A stretch of DNA of 64,000 nt from Hirundichthys speculiger (Eukaryota; Chordata; Actinopteri; Beloniformes; Exocoetidae), in the NCBI GenBank assembly GCA_018398805.1, contig JAGFBZ010000855.1, forward strand, positions 2,852,001 to 2,916,000. Direction: 5' to 3'. The position numbers and the translations under genes are program-made. Below are positions 1 to 11,880 of the stretch, one piece after another. The stretch's first letter is position 1; each line of letters begins with the position of its first letter. Under the pieces are notes generated by a model that was not told the DNA's origin, made no database searches, and saw only the letters and a list, made by a program, of their open reading frames with translations.

Positions 1-1590
1 TGCAGGGCAGCAGCAGGTGTTTATAGAAAGAATATAAGACACTTGCTTAAACATCTGGAGGTAGATATTTGGTAAAATACAAATACGCCATTCTCTGCTT
101 TTTTTTTTTTTTGTTTGTTTTAGTGTTTTTGTTTTCTCTGCCTCGGTTTACGCTTATTTTTTACAACAGTAAATTTTCAATTGCAATTCTCATCATGATT
201 GACAGCAGCAGCATGTGATGTGATAAAAAGCTCTTCAGTCCAAACTCTGTTTGCTTCCCCCTGCGAGCAGAACAGTGCACCACACTGAGCAAACAGCGGC
301 AGCAGCTTCTAGTCTCAAGGTGATACAGCACAGGTCAGACCCTGTGACAGAGAGAAAAGCCATGCTTTATCAAGTTATTCATGTAGCAAAAAAAATATGG
401 AAATCTGCCAGAAAGGGAGACTCTAGATAAACTCTAGATGCACTTTAAATGACTTTCCTTCAGCAAAAAGGTAGAACTGAGGATAATAAAACATTGTTTT
501 TGTTAATATTCCCCATGTTTGGGTCTTTGTGACACTGGTATTGCAAGTATATGATGAATTGATAATCTATAATGTCTAAATATTTCAAACTGATACACCA
601 GAATTTATGTATAACATCTTCTTACAGCACATCAGTGCTATATCTGACAGCAACGCTGACAGAGTCACAACTAAAGACAAGGTTGTCTATAACAAAAGAC
701 ACAGACAGTAATGCCTCTGTGTTCTGCAGAAACTTTAATTTATTGTGAAACATCCTTCAAATAGTAACTAGCGCATCTTGGAAGTAAACTGTGACAAATT
801 GCTTTGCGATATTATGCTGTGTTTTACAGGGAGACAAAACAGAATTTAATCATATCAAACTACCTGCTTCAAATATATCATAGGTGCTCCCACTTATTGA
901 GTGCAAATTGCATTGCATATGTACTGTGTTACAATGACACGCACACAAAAGTCCAAAATAGGAATTAGTTTGTGGTCCAAACCTCATCCAAACACCTGAA
1001 TGGCACTGATGAAGATGAAAATGTTTCCAATGGCTCTCTTGCTACACAAGAGCTGCTCACATTAGTGTTCTGACAACAGGAAAGTAAGTCAGACTCAACT
1101 ACAAATGGATGCATAAAAATCACAGTAGATTACTTTGATTATATCTTGCGTTAGAACTTGTAGAAGAGCTGTGAAGTGAGTGTGTTTCATGTTTCCCTTG
1201 GTCTCAGCTGTCTGAGAAGGTAATTTATTTGTAGCTTATTCTGTTGTTTTATCTAATGTCAGCAAAGTATAGAATCCAAGTAACGTTAGCTGGTCTTTTG
1301 AAATGTGGCTCATGCAGTATGTTGGGCTTTAGAAGTGCTTGTTTAATTATTAGAGGCTTATTAATAAGTGTCTGAAGACACTTATTGCTATAACAATAAA
1401 TGTCTTATGAAATATATTAATAGCAGAAACAATAAAATTGTAATTAAAAAATGGGACACAACCTGAAGAGAAGGTAACAGCACAATCAATCTCAAAGTGG
1501 CTGTTGTTCTATGCATGTCAGCCTGTGACCAGGTGTGGCGCTATAGAGACACAGAGAAGGCCAACGTCCATGACTTTGCTCTATACCTAG
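1..1590. other. Intronic/unassigned DNA, nothing recognised
   Basis: AT-rich single-copy-looking sequence. I see no coding exon, clear transposon end or RNA gene. It is probably intron of the neurexin gene, by inference from the exons far downstream. Confidence 0.5.
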
Positions 1591-2600
1591 TAGGAATGTA
1601 CGATAACTGTTTTTTAAAACCGATACCGATAACCAATAAATTTCAACTCCTAAAGACCGATACCGATAACGCAAACATATATCTAAGATCATTACATCAA
1701 TACTATAAACAAAATCAAAAACAGTTTTGACTCTTTAAATGAACAGATATTTATTTTTTTTGAACTATTGACAAGTCTCTCAAACATTTTCATAAAGCTA
1801 TCAAACAAACCTTTTTGTTTCAACTTTTATAAGGTGCATTACTTACTGATATAAAAATAAAGGCTCCTTGAACTGATGGAAACAAATGCATCAGAATTAC
1901 TAACTGAAAAAGTGCATTCCAGGAGTTTAAAAAAAACATAAATATACATAGAAAATTAATGCACTGACACGATTAGATTCAAACATTTCTACCTTCTACT
2001 CATTTCGCCTTTGCCCATGGGTCATCTTTGGCAATATTTCTTGGATTTTTCAAAAGCCCTGCCAATGTGTGTAAGTCCCAGTGAATTCTTTGTTTCTGAC
2101 TAGCTCACATTAGCGCTAGCTCACGTTAGCACGAGTTCAACACTTTCAAAGGTGATGGTTATGTTTCAGATGCCTGATCGGGTTTGACGTATTAAAGCAT
2201 GTGCTATTTTTCTTTTCTCGTGGAATTTACTTGGAGCATTTGTCACAAATAACCAGCAAACCATCTTCTTCGGAAACTTTAACCAAGTTCCGTACAATCG
2301 CTACCATGTTGTTTGTTTTAATCAGCACGCTGTGCTGTAGGCTGCATTCAAGGTGTAAATTCCGTACGTTCCCTCGTTTGCTAGTCGTTCTTTCTGCCTT
2401 TTCTACTTTTTCTATTTTTTATGTGTAACATGTGGGTAAATCCTGCAAATATCAATTTAAGTCAGCAATTACAAAAATTATGACTGAGTTAACAAGTTGT
2501 TTGCTGTCATGAGGGGGTATTCTTGATTTTCCTTATTGAGAAATCGTTTTTCTGATTATGCCGACGCCACTTGAACATAACATTTACTGCCGATTATGCA
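1591..2600. mobile_element. Probable decayed hAT-type element
   Basis: Begins TAGGAATGTACGATAACTG followed by repeated CCGATACCGATAA words, the usual look of a teleost hAT terminus. I could not find a matching right terminus or a target duplication, so the 3' limit is a guess. No transposase frame remains. Confidence 0.35.
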
Positions 2601-2945
2601 TGTTTCTGTGGAAACAAGGCACTGCCGTGTTGACAAAAATATATATATGTTATTTGGACTGTTTGTCATGATATTGGACTTCTCGAAATGATTGCATAAT
2701 TTACTGTTGTTATAACCCCTAATACCTAGTAGTTGTAGTACCTAATAGTTGTTCATACTAATCCTGTAGGTCATTTATCATTGTTTTGGCAGCAGTGCCA
2801 AGCCAGATATTTAGATATTTATTTATTCATTCATTTATTTCTTTTCACTAATTGGAAGCATTTTTATACTTTTTTGAGGGAGCTTTTCTATGTTTGTGGT
2901 GCATGGGGTGGGGTAGGGGGGTTCAATTGGAGGACTGTTTGTTTA

Positions 2946-2954
2946 TGTGTGTGT

Positions 2955-2985
<31 letters not shown>
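2946..2985. repeat. (GT)n microsatellite
   Basis: About 40 bp of GT repeats with two A interruptions. Confidence 0.95.
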
Positions 2986-3017
2986 GTTTTAATTGTTATA
3001 TAGCATATTGAGGTGTG

Positions 3018-3128
3018 TAATGGCTTTTATTTTATTTTAATGTACATTGTTTTTATTATTATGTAAAGCACTTTGTGTTGCCTGAGGATATGACAAGTGC
3101 TTCATAAATAAAGTTTGATTTAATTTGA
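3018..3128 (+). repeat. LINE-like 3' tail
   Basis: The segment GTAAAGCACTTTGTGTTGCC ... AAGTGCTTCATAAATAAAG followed by TTTGATTTAATTTGAT resembles the 3' untranslated tail and terminal microsatellite of fish LINE copies. No coding part is attached. Confidence 0.5.
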
Positions 3129-3614
3129 TCTGTCACTGATCTGCCCTCTTGCCAGAACTGCATTTACGCTTTGCATGAAATTAATATTAAAATTCACTAA
3201 AATCTTGTCATTACCAAGACTTTATTTTTAAGACTTTATTCTCAGTCTTGCTTAAATATAATATTCCCAAGGTGGTAAAAATCAATAGAGAAATACATAC
3301 TGTATTTTCCAGACTATAAAGCGCACCTGAATATAAGCCGAACCCACTAAAATGTAAACGAAATATATATTTTGTCACATATACGCTGCACCAGACTATA
3401 AGCCACCAGTATCCAGGCTGAGAAATAAGATATTTACATCGAAAGATTTTACCATAAGTGTTTATTCATATACCTGAAATGATAACTGTAACACGGCAGT
3501 AAAAGTGCTGATCAAACAAAACAGAAAAGTCAATGATGGTTATTTCATGGTTTCATTTTCCTCCTGTACACTAAAACCAAGTTGCTTTATTTTTTCTCCT
3601 CCTGTGTACTGAAA

Positions 3615-3812
3615 CCATCCCACACAGCAAAGACATCCGGAACGGACCCACAAAACGGACCCGTATCGGGGTCCACTTGCACTCAGTGCCGGATCCGCTT
3701 TGGAGCCAGATTGTGGACCCGCTGGCTCCAAGCTGCGTCCGGTCCGCATCTGCGATTAAAACCTTACCTCCACGGCAGGTCCACTCAGAACCCTGAAATC
3801 CGCTGGTGAACC
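3615..3812. repeat. GC-rich insert of unknown origin
   Basis: A block with repeated CGGACC/GGACCC words inside otherwise AT-rich DNA. It has open frames on both strands but no recognisable protein. It is probably a further insertion in the outer element; its boundaries are unclear. Confidence 0.3.
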
Positions 3813-4287
3813 AACAAACTGACTGGACAAATTTATTAATCAGTTGGTCCAATAACAATAGGTATTGATGCTCACAAAATGAATGTAGAGTAGCATAGCC
3901 AACATAAGCTACTTAACAAAAACAGAATAGCCTTTAACTACTTAGGGCCTGATTTACTAAAGGTTTGCGTGCGTAACGTGTGCAAACTTGACATCACCCG
4001 CAAACCAATGTGCAAGCTGATCTACTAACAGCGTGCAAAGAGGACTGCGCCTCTCAAATGAGCAAAATAGCACACGCTGTTCATTTAGTACTTTTGCCCT
4101 GATGAATAATCAATATGGGGCGTACCCGCCAGAAAGCGCTAAATACTGGGAGGGGAATATGCATATAGGTTCATTTACCACACGCAATGAGATTTACCAA
4201 CCCTGAAAGTAATTGCGGGGATTGTGATTGCGTCTGTATTTAATACGTTCGAAAGGAAGGTGCTAATCTGCCCAGCATTACGCACCG

Positions 4288-4515
4288 ATGGCTGCTGTTA
4301 TTGTGGCAAGGAGGCGACATTGCCAAAATCAAAGAATACGCAGAGAGAGAGTCTTTCGGACTCGTGTAAATTTGTTTGGAATGAATGAAAACCAGATAGT
4401 TGAAACATATCGACTATCTAGCGATTCCATCTTGGAGCTGTTGAATGAGTTAAGGGCTGATTTGGAGCCGGTCACAAGCACATGCAAAAGGAGAAATATT
4501 TTATTTGAATGTTAA
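4288..4515 (+). pseudogene. Harbinger transposase N-terminal fragment
   Basis: Encodes MAAVIVARRRHCQNQRI then RVFRTRVNLFGMNENQIVET, YRLSSDSILELLNELRADLE and a short tail. This is the N-terminal region seen before the DDE domain in HARBI1-like transposases. The frame runs into the inserted hAT at 4517 and no DDE catalytic segment is present after it. It is the start of a deletion derivative, not a functional gene. Confidence 0.65.
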
Positions 4516-4516
4516 A

Positions 4517-5480
4517 TAGGGCTGAACGATTTTGAAAAATAATCTAATTGCGATTTTTTTCCTCAAAATTGCGATTGCGATTTAATATGCGATTATTTTT
4601 AAGGTCCTCTTCTCATGTATTTTTCAAACACTGTCATAATAAACAATATCAGATTTATTTAAAGTGCAGATTACCACAATAAAGCAAACAAATCTGTGGC
4701 TTTACCTCTTCAACATCTAACTTTTTACGTTTCATGAAACATGTGTAACATTTATGTAAACATGTGGACTGCACTTCTTAAACACTGTCTGAGATTGACA
4801 GTACAGTGTATAAATAAATAAATGTACAGATATAAAAAAATAAAGCTTACTGATCTACAGTCAGTAACATCACACAGGAAAATAAAGAAGAACAAATATC
4901 TGCTCTAACCAATTGGACATTTTCAAAAAAAAAAACTTTTTGAACACTAATAGAAATATTATATTTACTCAGTAACAGCAGCACACAACATACTGAAGTG
5001 CAAAATGAGTATGGCACTGTTAGCCAGAAAGATTCTTCTGTATAGATCTCAGGAGTTCACAGATTTTTTGCAAGGAAAAGGGGGGGGAGCTCGAGTTGTC
5101 TCGCGCGGCGGGCGGGGTGTTTGAGGCTGTGCACTGTGCCCGACAGAGAGAGAGAAGAGCGTTTCGCGAGGCGGACCCAGCCAAGTGATGGCTTCAAACC
5201 TAGCGGTTTGAGTGCGCGTGAGTCTCTAAATCACCAGAAAAAGTCGCTAGATTTGTCGCTAGTCGCTTTCTACAAATTAAGTCGCTGGGGGGGTCTGGAA
5301 AGTCGCTAAGTTGGCAACACTGCTTGCCCTGTCTGCTCTGCTCAGCTCAGCTGGGCTCACTCGCAAGTCACGTGACGTCGCCAGATCACGAGACAAGTAA
5401 TATCGCGGCCTTTGCGGTTAGAAAATCTCGTTTTATGATATTGCGAGATTATCGCAAATGCAATTAATCGTTCAGCCCTA
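4517..5480. mobile_element. Non-autonomous hAT nested in the Harbinger
   Basis: Termini TAGGGCTGAACGATT and AATCGTTCAGCCCTA are inverted, with the 8-bp target duplication ATGTTAAA at 4509-4516 and 5481-5488. No transposase was recognised. The interior holds a GC-rich module (5086-5333) that is also found, inverted, in another hAT family at 18452-19684. Confidence 0.92.
5086..5333. repeat. Shared GC-rich module (GTCGCTA-type)
   Basis: Begins GGGAGCTCGAGTTGTCTCGC, contains CACTGTGCCCGACAGAGAG, and ends in repeated GTCGCTAG words and GTTGGCAACACTG. It matches the reverse complement of most of 19026-19307. It does not resemble a known coding exon. Confidence 0.75.
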
Positions 5481-5642
5481 ATGTTAAATCGAGTATTATT
5501 CAGCAAAAGGTTGCCACAGGAGGCACATTCATTTTTTTATTTGTGATAATAAATAAATCACATGTTTTCATGGAGAAAAAAGTGTTTCTTATTGTGCGCC
5601 TACCTTGTTCTGCAGTTGGCTCTAGCGTGTCATACCCCAGTA

Positions 5643-5817
5643 CAGGGGCGCCGCTAGGGATTTTGGGCCCCATGAAAAGAATCTTTACCGGGCCCCCCAA
5701 CACAGCGGCGAAATTTGTTGATGCTATTTTTGATCATCATTAGGGGCCTCTCTGGGCCCCCCTCAATCATGGGCCCCTATAATCCGTATCCTTTACCCCC
5801 CCTTTTCGGCGCCCCAG
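5643..5817. mobile_element. Short hAT-like MITE (175 bp)
   Basis: Termini CAGGGGCGCCG and CGGCGCCCCAG are inverted with one mismatch. The 8-bp target duplication CCCCAGTA lies at 5635-5642 and 5818-5825. The interior is rich in GGGCCCC words and non-coding. Confidence 0.82.
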
Positions 5818-6210
5818 CCCCAGTATCCCAGTTATCTGCTCCTCGCAGAAGGTGAGCTGCACCTGCTGCTCAATGCTGGTTAGAGGCATCTCCTCCGCAG
5901 GCATCTCTTCCGCAGGCCCTCCACCTGTCTTGTTTGCCGAAGTTTTATTAAAGGCCACTTTTTCTTTAGTTCTTCGCCTTATATCTTGCCACCTTCTTTT
6001 AACCTCATCTGCCGTTCTTTTTGTCTTACCAACTGCATTTATTCTATCGCAGATTTTCTCCCATATTGCGTTTCTTTTGGTAATGTTTAAATTTCTTTGC
6101 TGTAGTTCATGAATGTGTTTATTTGCCTCTTCCACTAATATCTCTAACTCCAACTCGTCAAATTTCATTTTGCGCTTGCGTCTATCCTGCTTTCCATCCA
6201 GACTCTCCAT
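5767..6210 (-). pseudogene. Harbinger Myb/SANT-like protein, C-terminus replaced
   Basis: A 147-residue frame reading leftward. Residues around 15-85 form a Myb/SANT-like DNA-binding domain: FDELELEILVEEANKHIHEL, RNAIWEKICDRINAV, KRTADEVKRRWQDIRRRTKE. This matches the accessory protein that PIF-Harbinger elements encode to bring the transposase to its ends. An acidic PAEEMPAEEMP repeat follows. The last residues, from about GLGRRKGGVK, are encoded by the 175-bp MITE inserted at 5643-5817, so the natural C-terminus is lost. The neighbouring transposase is broken, so the protein is unlikely to be functional. Confidence 0.72.
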
Positions 6211-6511
6211 GGCGCAAACCGTAAGACACGCAACACCTCATTTAAATACTGCAGTTTGCACCCGTTATCAATTGCGCGAGCATTCTTAGTTGATCACCTG
6301 CAAAACACACAACAACAGCACGCGCAAACTTTTTCAGTGCACACGCAATTTAGTACTCTTTATTTAGGATCTTAGTAAATCAGGCCCTTAGTTGGTTTGT
6401 GATTTTTGCACTTCCTGCTAGAGCGCCCCCTCAGGGCTGAAGAAAAATTCATAGAAAAGCCGCATCTCTGTTTAAGCCTCATGGTTTAAAGCATGGGACA
6501 AAAATATGGTA

Positions 6512-9185
6512 GTATTTTTCCCACAACAACACCACATGGTGTGGAGTATAAAATTGGCAGATGAGACCATGTAAGATTCAGCGTGCATGGGTAGTTAGTA
6601 GGAGAGAAGGCAAAGTAAAGAAGAACAGAGAGTAAAATCAAACAAAGCTCAAATGGCTTGTCACCACCAGCAGCTAAGCTGATCTATTGCTTCTCACAGG
6701 TGCACAAATATGAAGCCAACTTCACAATCCATGCTGTGATCATTAAACCGGAAAACAGAGATGCATTATTTTCTGTGGTGGGAAAACACATCAAGCAGCA
6801 TTGATATGACAACTTTAAACAATTAGTGGACAAATACACTGATACCAATAATAAATGAGCTGCAATTAAAAAAAAAAAAAAAAATGAACGCAGTTAGAGC
6901 GGGACTGACAGTCTGGTCCCAAGTGAGTGCAACACAACAGAACAGGAGAACTGGTAAAACAGCATGCTAAACGAAATGTTCTTTACCCAGTCACAAAAGC
7001 CTCATACATGGATCACTCCAAAATCAGTGAAAGGGAACGAGGTCTTCGGAGAAGAGCACAGTTGATCCAGGCAAAAAAGAAAATGTGGTCCCTGATTTGT
7101 GACAACTAGAGGGTCGGACTGTATTGGAGAGGGGTGAGTCTTGTGCCAATAACGCTGCTGTACACATGTGTAGGCAAGAAGGTGAGCTGTGCCTGTCACC
7201 ATCTTCAGTTATAGAACAGTCAGAGAGTTTCGTCACTACAAGGCCACGTGTTATAATTGAGATAGTCCGTGTTGGAGCTGTGGCCTTCTCAGCTTGCAAG
7301 ATACAAAGAGAGTGAAATCAAGGGGGACTACAATATTTATGGCCTGGCCTGGCCACTGCTGGTTTTCGGGGTTGAAAGCCAATGAAGGGGTGATACATCA
7401 TTTCACAAATAAGTATGAAATTCTAAAGCCTGCTGGGGTTTTGAGTCATTTTGAGGTTTCTTTGTTTCAAAACCATGTTCCCTGGCCTTGCCGTCTATGC
7501 AGTACATTTCTTGGTGTTGACACAAGTATACATCAGCTACACTTCTCATTTCCCTTTGAAAACTGGAGGGGATTATTTGCACTAACAATTAGGGAAGCAA
7601 ATATAGTAACTTCACCATTCAACATCATATATTAAATATTTAAAAAGCTTTCATGTTTTAAGAGAATACAGGATTGCCTCTAAAAATGCACCAGCTGATG
7701 TACTGTATGTTTTGTATGTAATTTTTTCAAGGTAGCATTTATCTGTCATTAAAAAGGCCAGTATGTGGTCACCTGTACTAGACCTTTTTATGGTATTGGA
7801 GTAACACCATGGCAACACAGAGTCAATAATAATACTGCAGTTAACCATATTGTGTAAAGGAGGACAATCACAGCATTGATGTTTCAGTAACAAGGTACAG
7901 CACAGAGGATAATTGCATGATTCTTCTAATTTCAGAAGCCTTTCCTTAACCTTTACATGTCCCCATGCATGCCCTCCTCCTCTTTTAACCTCCTCAGGTG
8001 TCATTTTTACCATAAAGTGAGGTTCTCTCTTTTGCCCATGGGCATAATGAATCACATGTCATGGCACTAGTTGGTGGGGTCTTGTCCCCCCTCAGCTGCC
8101 CGAGGAGCCATGTCAGATTGATGTACCAGTCACCTAGAGACTCCCTCGCATTGTGATTAGAGCAGCCAACCGTCAACCACAGCTATGGAGGGCTTCACCA
8201 CAGGATGAATACCCATCTTTTCTCACACACACACCAGCAGGACACAGACTTAAATAGCAAAGGTGATGCAGCAGTCACAAGATCTTCAGTGCGTCTATGC
8301 CCCCAGCTATGTTTCCTGATGTTAAGCCTCTCATTAAGCTCACACCCATTCCCCTTGAACACAGCACGCTCCCAGACATATTTTCTAATTAGTTTATTTA
8401 GCCTTTCTTGTGACTCAAGGATGAAACTGCCGTCCTCCAGCACGCTGTCATTTTTTTTTTTTCCATAAATCTGCAGAGGATGAGATTTTGGCAGGATTTT
8501 GATTGACATGTGCAGACAAGAGTGAGTCAGCTGCACTGATAGTTTTTCCCATTTTATGGTAAAGAGATCAAAATAGATTCAAAGAAAAATCAGGTTTCTT
8601 TGTGCTATCATGTGGATAGTAAAGGCTGGTTTATCCATCTGTGTAGCAGCTATGCACAACCCCTACTCGGTCCTAGGCATTTATACTTTTTTTTGTTTAT
8701 GTTGCACTATAATTACATCACCAAACACTAGAGGGAAGTGTGGGTTCTTTTCTGCACCACTGCAGCTCATTTTGTTTTGTTTTGTTTACTTCCTATATGA
8801 AGCTCAAACAGCAACACAGCAAATAAACTATATTTTAAGTGAGTTTGAGCTGATACATTTTAAACAGCAGTTGTTTTTACAGACATTGCAGCAAACTTTC
8901 ATTCTACCCAAATTGAAGATGTTGTATTTAGAGAACCACAAAACACTTACCTCAGAACACTTACCCCAATACTTTGGGCTACAAATCAAATTTCTTCCTG
9001 CTCGCTACACAGTTAACCCATCTGCTTTGAATTAGTTCTCCCTTTGCGTGTGATTGCATTGACTAGATGTAGCTGTATAGCAGCAGCCCGATTGACTGAT
9101 GCATGCCTCGAAGCGGGAAAAGTTGAACATCTCCCAACTTTTGACAGACCTAAGGGAGCCAATGCATTCAATGTGACACAGGTAG

Positions 9186-9187
<2 letters not shown>
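6512..9187. other. Intron-like DNA, no gene seen
   Basis: Contains a short poly-A near 6868-6884. The open frames here show no recognisable domain or codon signature. I see no transposon boundary. Confidence 0.5.

Positions 9188-9220
<33 letters not shown>
9188..9220. repeat. Poly-A tract (33 bp)
   Basis: Uninterrupted A run. No retroposed gene was recognised upstream. Confidence 0.95.
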
Positions 9221-9224
<4 letters not shown>

Positions 9225-9559
9225 AGTGCTGAAGATCCTTAAAATATTGAGAACATATACAGCATAAAAATCATGTAGCCATTTTGGGGTCACTTTTATT
9301 TGTAAATCAATGTTTGTACAATCTTACATTTCTGTATTTACTTAAGAAAAAATAATACTTCTTCTGCCACTAAGAAATTGAGACTTAGAAAGACATTAAC
9401 CTCATTGACTGACTACTCTGTCTTCATTCTTCAGCTCAGTTTTCCTCATAGTCATGAAAAAATTATGATGCAAAGATTATACTGACCACAAGACAGAATA
9501 CAGGCATTGAAATTAACTGGCCCCTGGGTCCCACCAGGAGACACGTGGATGCCCCCACA

Positions 9560-10280
9560 ATCTACCTGAATTACTGACAAACAGACCACAGTTTGTGAGA
9601 CTGAATGGCTGTGTGTCTGACCAGGTGGTCAGCAGCACAGGAGCACCACAGGGCACTGTATTCTCACCATTCCTCTTCACTCTGTACACTTCAGACTTTC
9701 AGTACCAGTCTCACACACTGCAGAAATACTCAGATGACTCTGCAGTTGTGGGCTGTATCAGTAATGGTCAAGAGACTGAGTGCAGAGAACTGGTGGACCG
9801 CTCTGTGGCATGGTGTGTGAACAGTCATCTAAAATGTCAAGAAGACAAAGGAGATGATTGTGGATGTTAGGAGGACCAGGAACAAGTCAAACAGCATTTC
9901 CATCATGATAGAAGTAGTGGAGGTGGTGGAGCAGCATAAATAACTGTGTTCACCTGGACAACAGACTAGACTGGATGCTCTTTTTAGAAGGAACAGAGCA
10001 GACTTTACTTCTTAAGGAAGCTCATGGACAACCCTGAACATCCTCTGTACAACACCATGATTCAGCATAAGAGCTTCTTCAACCAGAGGCTTCTTCAGAT
10101 CTGTTACAACGCAGACCGCTACAGGAGATCCTTCCTGCCTACAGCAATAACCATCTATAATGAATGTCTGAAGATGCTTAAATCATGACAGTTACTGCAA
10201 CAGATTAATTTCCCATTGGGGATCAATAAAGTTGAGTTGAACTGAATTGAATTTAATTGAATTTAATTGAATTTAATTGA
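9560..10280 (+). mobile_element. CR1/L2-like LINE fragment with 3' end
   Basis: The frame through 9595-9870 encodes a reverse transcriptase core: TNRPQFVRLNGCVSDQVVSS, TGAPQGTVFSPFLFTLYTSD and LQKYSDDSAVVGC, where YSDD is the catalytic box in place of the commoner YADD/FADD. After 9870 the frame is lost. The non-coding 3' end has AATTTCCCATTGGGGATC, AATAAAG and a GAATTTAATT repeat tail. It is 5'-truncated and disabled. The clade assignment is by resemblance only. Confidence 0.85.
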
Positions 10281-11684
10281 AAGTAAATGCCATGATCTGA
10301 CTTCCCTGTGATTCTACTTCACCCTCAGCACAAACTCAGGTCCCACTGAGTTTCAAAAAGTTTGCCTCTGGGTGTTACCTGTTTGGCTGGATTTGTAAAA
10401 TTGAGAATTTACCTCAAAGTTTTAAGATCACGTGTGAATCGTGGGGTCATCTGTTCATTTGTAGATGTAATTCCACCCATGCATTGTCCACTTATGCTCT
10501 ATAGGTCACATAAAATGTGCTTTTTGACATCTAAAATTAACTTCTCCCCATTTGTGGTTGAAATCTCATCTTAACGCCCTGTGAGTTGAGCATATGTGGC
10601 TTCCACAAGTTTATATAATTTCAGTGATCGAATTGAAGTGTTTTATTTTCCTGTGGCCTTTCATTTTCAAAATTGACAGATTCTTGCCAGTGGGTGCCAC
10701 TATTTTTACTGCTTTGTTGGTTTGTCTATTTAATGCAGAACAACTGTAATTGGGACGCTGGAACAGACACACATGCGCACACAGAACATGCCTGTCAGTC
10801 ATGCAGTCATGCTTTTTGTTTTTTTGTTAGTTTTTTTTGCATTGCTTTTATCTTCTTTAAACAGATGAGCTCCTGGCATTGACCTACAGCAAAGAATCTG
10901 CTTTAACTGAGTTGATTTTAAAGTATTTAAGTCCCAAAGTCACATTAGCAAGCATGCAATGAAGTTTTATTCATATGTAACATTTATGCACAAATTTTTA
11001 AATAATGTTAAGAACTGTAATATGTAAAACAAGAGGTATGTGGACATAGCTCCTGGTTGTTGCAGCTCTTTGCATGCTGCTTGTGACATACAGAAAGGGA
11101 CAGGCCAGCCAGGAGGGAGCTCTGGGTGAATAGGTGTGTATACTCCACTCCCCCCCGCCTCCTGCCTCCTCCTGTCAGCAGCACGCTGAGATGGCACTTT
11201 CCCCCTCAGACTGAGGGATTGAAGAGATACAAAGTGCAAATCAGCTCCCTATCTTAGCTGGCACAGGTTCATCTATCTGTCCATCACACTAGTCTACAAG
11301 CAATCTGCCTCTATTTATTCATAAATCTTACTCACTCTTTATTCATTGCAGCCATTTTGTTTCACAAGGTCTTTGCTGAGGCTCATGCTGGCCAAGACAC
11401 ACTTACACACACGCACGCACACCTATGCACATGCATACACATATGCACATACTGTATACACAAGCATAAAGATTTTTAGAATCAGTAGAGGATTGCATCT
11501 CAGCCATGGCATTTTCTGAAATTATTGAAAGTGCTAAGGAAGGGATGTGATGCAGACTGGTGATATGAGAGGAAATTGAGGAATAAATAGCAAAAGAAAT
11601 TTCCCTGAGTCTCTCACCAGTGTAAAATAGTTCCATGCATTATTCTGGAGAGAAAGGAAACAGCATGTCAGTTTAAAAGCCTGA
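10281..11684. other. Intron-like DNA, nothing recognised
   Basis: No coding exon, RNA gene or transposon boundary seen. Confidence 0.45.
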
Positions 11685-11686
11685 TT

Positions 11687-11880
11687 TAAGATAAGATAAG
11701 ATAAGATAAGATATTCCTTTATTGTCCCACAATGGGGAAATTTACATTGCTACAAGTGAAAAGTGAAAAATAGCAATAAAGAAGAAAATGGACAAATAAT
11801 AATAAAATAAGATAAAAACAATAATAAAACAAACAATAACCACAATAGAGAAATATATAATAAATAATAAATAATAACAA
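11687..11880 (-). repeat. LINE 3' end with (ATAAG)n tail, minus strand
   Basis: Reading leftward, the sequence CCCCATTGTGGGACAATAAA leads into ATTCC and a CTTAT repeat tail. It has the same layout as the other LINE ends at 10207, 35801 and 51671. The portion beyond about 11750 is A-rich and its limit is unclear. Confidence 0.65.

Larger units (their letters stand above)
3945..6387. mobile_element. PIF-Harbinger element with two nested insertions
   Basis: TIRs are GGGCCTGATTTACTAA on the left and its exact inverse at 6372-6387. They are flanked by the 3-bp target duplication TTA (3942-3944 and 6388-6390), the superfamily's usual TTA/TAA target. It carries the start of a Harbinger transposase on + and a Myb/SANT-like accessory protein on -, the standard two-gene content of the family. 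Removing the two nested insertions and their duplications leaves about 1.3 kb, so most of the transposase gene is missing. Confidence 0.88.
3298..6511. mobile_element. Outer non-autonomous DNA element, interrupted
   Basis: Left end TACTGTATTTTCCAGACTAT with ATAAAGCGCACC and ATAAGCC words. The right end has AAAAGCCGCATCTCTG, TTTAAGCCTCATGG and a terminal AAAAATATGGTA that roughly inverts the left end. The same terminus type occurs at 50410-50714. It is split by the Harbinger element at 3945-6387. No clean target duplication was seen, so superfamily and exact ends are uncertain. Confidence 0.45.
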
